A stretch of DNA of 8,113 bases from Nitrospira lenta (lineage in GTDB: Bacteria > Nitrospirota > Nitrospiria > Nitrospirales > Nitrospiraceae): assembly GCA_945906715.1 (NCBI GenBank), contig CAMDRK010000108.1:1-8113 (forward strand), read 5' to 3'. Made by a program: the position numbers and the translations under genes. Shown one piece after another: positions 4,742 to 8,113 of this stretch. Position 1 is the first letter of the stretch; every line of letters starts with the position of its first letter. The notes under the pieces are model-generated. The model had not been told where the DNA came from. It did not search any database and worked only from the letters and a program-made list of their open reading frames with translations.

Positions 4742-7561
4742 TGCGCCGGTGATCGGACGGTTCAGATAGAGATTTCCGACGTCGAACTGATGTCGTGCCA
4801 GTTCCAGATTGGTCGGGCTTCGAGAATAGACCCCACCGGTGAGAGCGTAGGCCGTCGAATTGGCCAACGTCAATGCTTCTTGAAAGGACATGGCCTTCAT
4901 CACTGAGAGGATCGGCCCAAAGATCTCCTCTTGGGCCACTCGATTTGTCGGCGCTACATCCGCGAAGATCGTCGGCCCGATATACCAGCCTGCTCCCGTC
5001 ACAGTCCCTTCTACCAACAGGCGGGCTTCCTTCTTCCCAATCTCGATATACTCCTGAATCTTCGACTGCGCGCGACGATCGATCACCGGCCCAACTTGTG
5101 TGCCAGGCTGTTCCGGATTCCCGGCTTTCAGACTCAGCACGGCTTCCTTCAGGCGCTCCAGAAAGTTGTCGTAGATCGACATATGCACGATCGCCCGTGA
5201 GCAGGCGGAACACTTCTGTCCCGCATAGCCGGTGAAGGATGAGACCACGCCGGCGATCGCATCATCGAGATCCGCCGTTTCATCCACGATGATCGCATTC
5301 TTGCCTCCCATTTCTGCCAACACTCGTTTGACCATCTGTTGCCCCGGCCTCAGAGTACCGGTATCTTTCATAATGCTCAGTCCCACGTCCTTCGAGCCGG
5401 TAAAGGCAATCGTGGCAATGTCCAGATGCTGTGCCAGTGCCTGTCCAATGTCAGCTCCTCCCGGCAGACAACAGAGAACCTCTCTCGGCACACCAGCCTC
5501 CTGCAAGATCTCCGTGAGCCAGTACCCCATCATTGGCGAGCGGTCTGAGGGTTTGAAGATCACGGGATTTCCGGTCACCAGCGCCGCCGACACCATGCCG
5601 GTGGGAATCGCCAGGGGAAAATTCCACGGAGCAATGACGGCCGTCACCCCACGAGGGCTATAGAGACGCTGGTTCAGTTCTCCGGGCTCCTGTCCTAACC
5701 GTTTTGGGGGAGCGAGCCTGCGCCAGTCTGCCGCATAAAATTCCAGAAAATCGATGGCCTCCGCGATGTCCGCATCCGCTTCCCGCCAAGGCTTTCCACA
5801 TTCGTATATCTCCCATGCCGCCAACTCATTGCGTCTGGCCCGCATGATTGAAGCAGCGGCGCGCATGATGTCCACTCGTCCTTCCGCTGGCGTATCACGC
5901 CAGGACTCACGTGCCTGAACTGCCCGGCGCACCGCCTGTTCGACATCCATCAAACTCGCACTGAACAACCGGCCTACGACTTCATCCGGACGTGCGGGAT
6001 TGCGAGACTCGATAAGAGGCCCCGTGAGGCCCTGCTTCCCGCTCGAGGACTTCCACTCTCGGCCCAACTGCGACCGCACGGTTTCCAGAGCCTGCTGCAT
6101 CGCCACGCGATTGCCGGCCAGAGAAAAGTCCTGTTGCGGTTCATTTCGAAAATCCTGCGTACTGGTCGGTTGAGGGAGGGGGGGCTGCTTGTGGGTCAGT
6201 CTTTCTAAAACCGGCGGAGCCAACAACGTGCTCAACGATTGAGATTCTACGTACTCTTTGCGCAGGAACGATTCATTCGACGTGTTTTCCAGCAATCGCC
6301 GTACAAGATAGGCCATACCAGGAAGCAGATCGCCCACCGGAGTATAGAGCCGTAATCGTCGGCCGTACTGCATGACCGCATGCTGAAAAGGCTCGGCCAT
6401 ACCGAAGATCATCTGATATTCCCAGGTCTCTGGAGGGAGCCTGAGTGATTCCGCGACCGCCTCGATGTAAGCTAGCGTACGGAGATTGTGCGTGCCGAAG
6501 GCCGGTCGAATGAGAGATGACTGGGACAACATGAGATGCGTGAGCGATTCATAGCTGGCATCCGTCTCCGCTTTATGTTCAAAAAGAGGAATTGGCCAGC
6601 CTCGTTGCCGGTAGCGGATCGTGTCCGAATCCCAGTAGGCCCCTTTCACCAATCTGATTGAGATGGGCGCCCCACGCCAGCGTACCCAGGCCAGGAGTCC
6701 TTCGATATCTTGTGCGGTCTCCCGATGGTAGGCCTGCAATGCAAGCCCTGCATAGGGATAGTCCTTGTAAGCAGGTTCTGCGAAGAGCCTGGTGAAGATC
6801 TTCACCAATAAGGACTTTGTCTCGGCTTGTTCCATGTCAAAGATCAACGACGCCGGGAGGCGCATCGCCAGATCGAGGATAGGTCGGAGCCTCGCCGCCA
6901 CCGAATGGTAGCTTCCTTCCGGATCGATCGGGTCGAGATGAGGAGAGAGGGCGGAAATCTTCACGGAGAGCTGAACTCTCGGTATCGGTCCGAGATGGTC
7001 CCGTTCTAGGAGCGATTGGGATGGCCAAGATACCGCCTCTCGCGCGAGCAGCGTGAGAGCGTCCACACAGCGGTCACGGTACCGATCAGCCTCCCGATCG
7101 CTGATGGTCGCTTCGCCCAACAAGTCGACCGACCAGGCCCGTCCCTGTTGCCACAGATCGGTCAACCGTGGAGCTGCCTCGGCAACCGTCGCTCCAGCGA
7201 TAAAGGTACGCGCCATATGTTCGACCTGGATTCTGATCGCCTTGCCGCTGAGCCGAGCTCCCACGCTGGTGGCGGAAAGGGCCTTGAGTCCCCAATGCGT
7301 GCCGAAGAGCGCGGTCTCTCCGTCTCCCAAGTACTCCCGAGCTAAGGCAACGACCTGCTCATCGTCTGTGATCGAGGGCAGCACATCGATAAATCGAAAC
7401 AACTGCGCCTTGAATAGATTGTCATGCATGGCCAGATTGAGCGCCTGGCGCGACCACCAGCCACCCTCAAAGAGAGTTGGAGTTCGACCGGCAGAGAGAC
7501 GGGCGAGCTGTTCGCCGATACGGGATACGAGAGATTCGAGGGGGGAAGAAGCGTCTGGCAT
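4598..7561 (-). CDS. putA: Bifunctional proline dehydrogenase / L-glutamate gamma-semialdehyde dehydrogenase
   Basis: Oxidises proline to glutamate in two steps: FAD-dependent dehydrogenation, which passes electrons to membrane quinone, then NAD-dependent oxidation of the semialdehyde. The PRODH domain (about residues 35-450) shows SVKISALSPHLDP (199-211), RLVKGAYWDSDTIR (303-316), FGTHNLRTLA (355-364), YQMIFGMAE (382-390) and YLVRRLLEN (418-426), with the substrate-binding Arg pair 421/422. The aldehyde dehydrogenase domain (about 510-970) shows APWNFPLAIPTG (644-655), FTGSKDVG (720-727), Glu750 in EMGGKN, catalytic Cys784 in GQKCSACSR, EEIFGPILSV (878-887) and QPFGGHRLSG (945-954). At 987 residues it is the minimal PutA type: it has no N-terminal ribbon-helix-helix DNA-binding domain and no extra C-terminal domain, so it should not repress its own gene. 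The ATG at 7559-7561 has GAGG five bases upstream. The 3' end overlaps the secreted-protein gene by 144 bases. Confidence 0.96.
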   Translation of the reverse strand: MPDASSPLESLVSRIGEQLARLSAGRTPTLFEGGWWSRQALNLAMHDNLFKAQLFRFIDVLPSITDDEQVVALAREYLGDGETALFGTHWGLKALSATSVGARLSGKAIRIQVEHMARTFIAGATVAEAAPRLTDLWQQGRAWSVDLLGEATISDREADRYRDRCVDALTLLAREAVSWPSQSLLERDHLGPIPRVQLSVKISALSPHLDPIDPEGSYHSVAARLRPILDLAMRLPASLIFDMEQAETKSLLVKIFTRLFAEPAYKDYPYAGLALQAYHRETAQDIEGLLAWVRWRGAPISIRLVKGAYWDSDTIRYRQRGWPIPLFEHKAETDASYESLTHLMLSQSSLIRPAFGTHNLRTLAYIEAVAESLRLPPETWEYQMIFGMAEPFQHAVMQYGRRLRLYTPVGDLLPGMAYLVRRLLENTSNESFLRKEYVESQSLSTLLAPPVLERLTHKQPPLPQPTSTQDFRNEPQQDFSLAGNRVAMQQALETVRSQLGREWKSSSGKQGLTGPLIESRNPARPDEVVGRLFSASLMDVEQAVRRAVQARESWRDTPAEGRVDIMRAAASIMRARRNELAAWEIYECGKPWREADADIAEAIDFLEFYAADWRRLAPPKRLGQEPGELNQRLYSPRGVTAVIAPWNFPLAIPTGMVSAALVTGNPVIFKPSDRSPMMGYWLTEILQEAGVPREVLCCLPGGADIGQALAQHLDIATIAFTGSKDVGLSIMKDTGTLRPGQQMVKRVLAEMGGKNAIIVDETADLDDAIAGVVSSFTGYAGQKCSACSRAIVHMSIYDNFLERLKEAVLSLKAGNPEQPGTQVGPVIDRRAQSKIQEYIEIGKKEARLLVEGTVTGAGWYIGPTIFADVAPTNRVAQEEIFGPILSVMKAMSFQEALTLANSTAYALTGGVYSRSPTNLELARHQFDVGNLYLNRPITGALVGRQPFGGHRLSGVGAKAGGEEYLMQFVDTRIVSEQTLRRGFAPPE

Positions 7562-7599
7562 CGATACCTCACTGTTTAGGGAGAGGCGGAAGCACCGTC

Positions 7600-7628
7600 A
7601 GTATACACCGCGAGCATTTACTTGAAAC
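7600..7628 (-). promoter_or_regulatory. Candidate putA promoter
   Basis: The minus strand carries TATACT (7600-7605), five of six matches to the -10 consensus. It would start transcription about 30 bases before the putA ATG. The -35 is poor: GTTTCA at 17 bases or TTTCAA at 16 bases. It overlaps the TTGAAA -35 proposed for the divergent desaturase gene, so the two promoters might compete. A weak -35 with a good -10 suggests dependence on an activator. Confidence 0.35.
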
Positions 7629-7733
7629 ATTCTTGAGAGTTCGGTATGCTGCAGTACGCCTCGTGTACCCTTCCCATAGCTCGGCTTCATGACGTGAAAA
7701 ATCTCTGTGCGCGAAGGAGAGGTAATGCTCGCG
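7609..7733. repeat. 10-base inverted repeat spanning the putA/desaturase intergenic region
   Basis: CGCGAGCATT at 7609-7618 is the exact reverse complement of AATGCTCGCG at 7724-7733. The first copy lies between the -10 and -35 positions proposed for putA. The second covers the start codon of the desaturase. Chance is not excluded for a 10-base match at this distance. Confidence 0.3.
7622..7650 (+). promoter_or_regulatory. Candidate sigma-70 promoter for the desaturase gene
   Basis: TTGAAA (7622-7627) and TATGCT (7645-7650) are separated by exactly 17 bases. The -35 matches five of six positions and the -10 four. The predicted transcription start is near 7657, leaving a leader of nearly 70 bases before the ATG at 7725. 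Confidence 0.45.
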
Positions 7734-8113
7734 ACAACTACTGACGCCACACCTGCAACAGCCCCGTTTTCTGCGCTCAACTTTGCGCTGTTCTGCGCTA
7801 TTGTCGTTGCCAACACAATCGGTCTCCCCCTCTATGGCTATTACTATGGATTCAGCCTCTTCGATTGGGGACTGTTCTTGGCCATGTACATCGTCACAGG
7901 CATGGGGATCACCGTCGGCTATCATCGGCTGATATCGCATCAGAGCTTCGAATGCCCAAACTGGGTCAAGGCCTGTATCCTGGTCGCTGGAGGGTGGGCG
8001 CTGCAAAACTCTGCCCTCAAGTGGGGCAGCGACCATATCAGGCATCATGCCAAGACGGATGAAGAAGAAGATCCCTATAACGCCACCAAGGGATTCTGGC
8101 ATAGCCACTGCGG
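7725..8113 (+). CDS. Membrane fatty acid (acyl-CoA/acyl-lipid delta-9 type) desaturase, N-terminal part
   Basis: An open frame of 129 codons runs off the right edge without a stop. The ATG at 7725 follows an excellent AAGGAGAGG (7714-7722). After a short Thr/Ala-rich start come hydrophobic segments at about residues 17-36 and 48-64, then histidine box 1 as HRLISH (67-72), a third hydrophobic stretch (82-95), and box 2 as HIRHH (104-108) followed by DEEEDPYNATKGFWHSHCG. This matches the stearoyl-CoA desaturase (OLE1-like) family, di-iron membrane enzymes that put a cis double bond into saturated acyl chains using O2 and an electron donor. The third His box would lie beyond the window. Oxygen dependence fits an aerobic host. 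The gene is divergent from putA, and a fatty-acid-responsive regulator could bind between them, though none is identified. Confidence 0.92.
   Translation, partial: MLATTTDATPATAPFSALNFALFCAIVVANTIGLPLYGYYYGFSLFDWGLFLAMYIVTGMGITVGYHRLISHQSFECPNWVKACILVAGGWALQNSALKWGSDHIRHHAKTDEEEDPYNATKGFWHSHC

Noticed and set aside
4873..5663. Several 90 to 143-codon plus-strand open frames across putA
   Set aside because: They are shadows of the PutA coding sequence; the minus strand carries all conserved PRODH and aldehyde dehydrogenase motifs.
7569..8108. Minus-strand 179-codon open frame at the right end
   Set aside because: It is antisense to the desaturase, which has two correct His boxes and a strong ribosome-binding site. 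The antisense product has no recognisable motif.

Overview
The window looks like ordinary chromosome from a moderately GC-rich Gram-negative-type bacterium. The best guess is a Nitrospira-like organism (phylum Nitrospirota). That guess rests on remembered resemblance of several proteins (the exported Adhesin_E-like protein, the small exported Lys-rich protein and the GNEWHYRG-type secreted protein), not on any search. No phage, plasmid, CRISPR or defence genes are visible, and no clearly new multi-gene system. The most unusual structure is a pair of palindromic repeats built from 9-base units on either side of a short-chain dehydrogenase gene.

Layout, left to right. Bases 1-238 (+) are the C-terminal end of a biotin carboxylase. 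Bases 239-505 are non-coding and hold a 51-base hairpin and a DnaA-box-like cluster. Bases 506-757 (-) encode a small exported protein. From 907 (+), an exported Adhesin_E-like protein overlaps the start of thiE by four bases. thiE then runs tail-to-tail into bioD (-), with 62 bases shared. Upstream of bioD on the same strand is a FabG-like reductase. One 9-base-period palindrome (2781-2867) lies between the two genes and a second (3619-3731) lies inside the 5' end of the reductase frame. A divergent gene at 3812 (+) encodes a secreted protein of unknown function. Its last 47 codons lie antisense to the 3' end of a large putA gene (4598-7561, -). A divergent intergenic region (7562-7724) then leads to a membrane fatty acid desaturase (7725 onward, +), cut by the window edge.

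Functional themes. Several genes touch fatty-acid and biotin metabolism: biotin carboxylase (uses biotin), BioD (makes dethiobiotin), a FabG-like reductase and a desaturase. ThiE makes thiamine phosphate. PutA oxidises proline to glutamate and passes electrons to the quinone pool. The reductase and bioD could form one transcript, but the genes otherwise read as small independent units, often divergent or convergent. Both convergent pairs overlap at their 3' ends, so neither has room for a conventional intergenic terminator.
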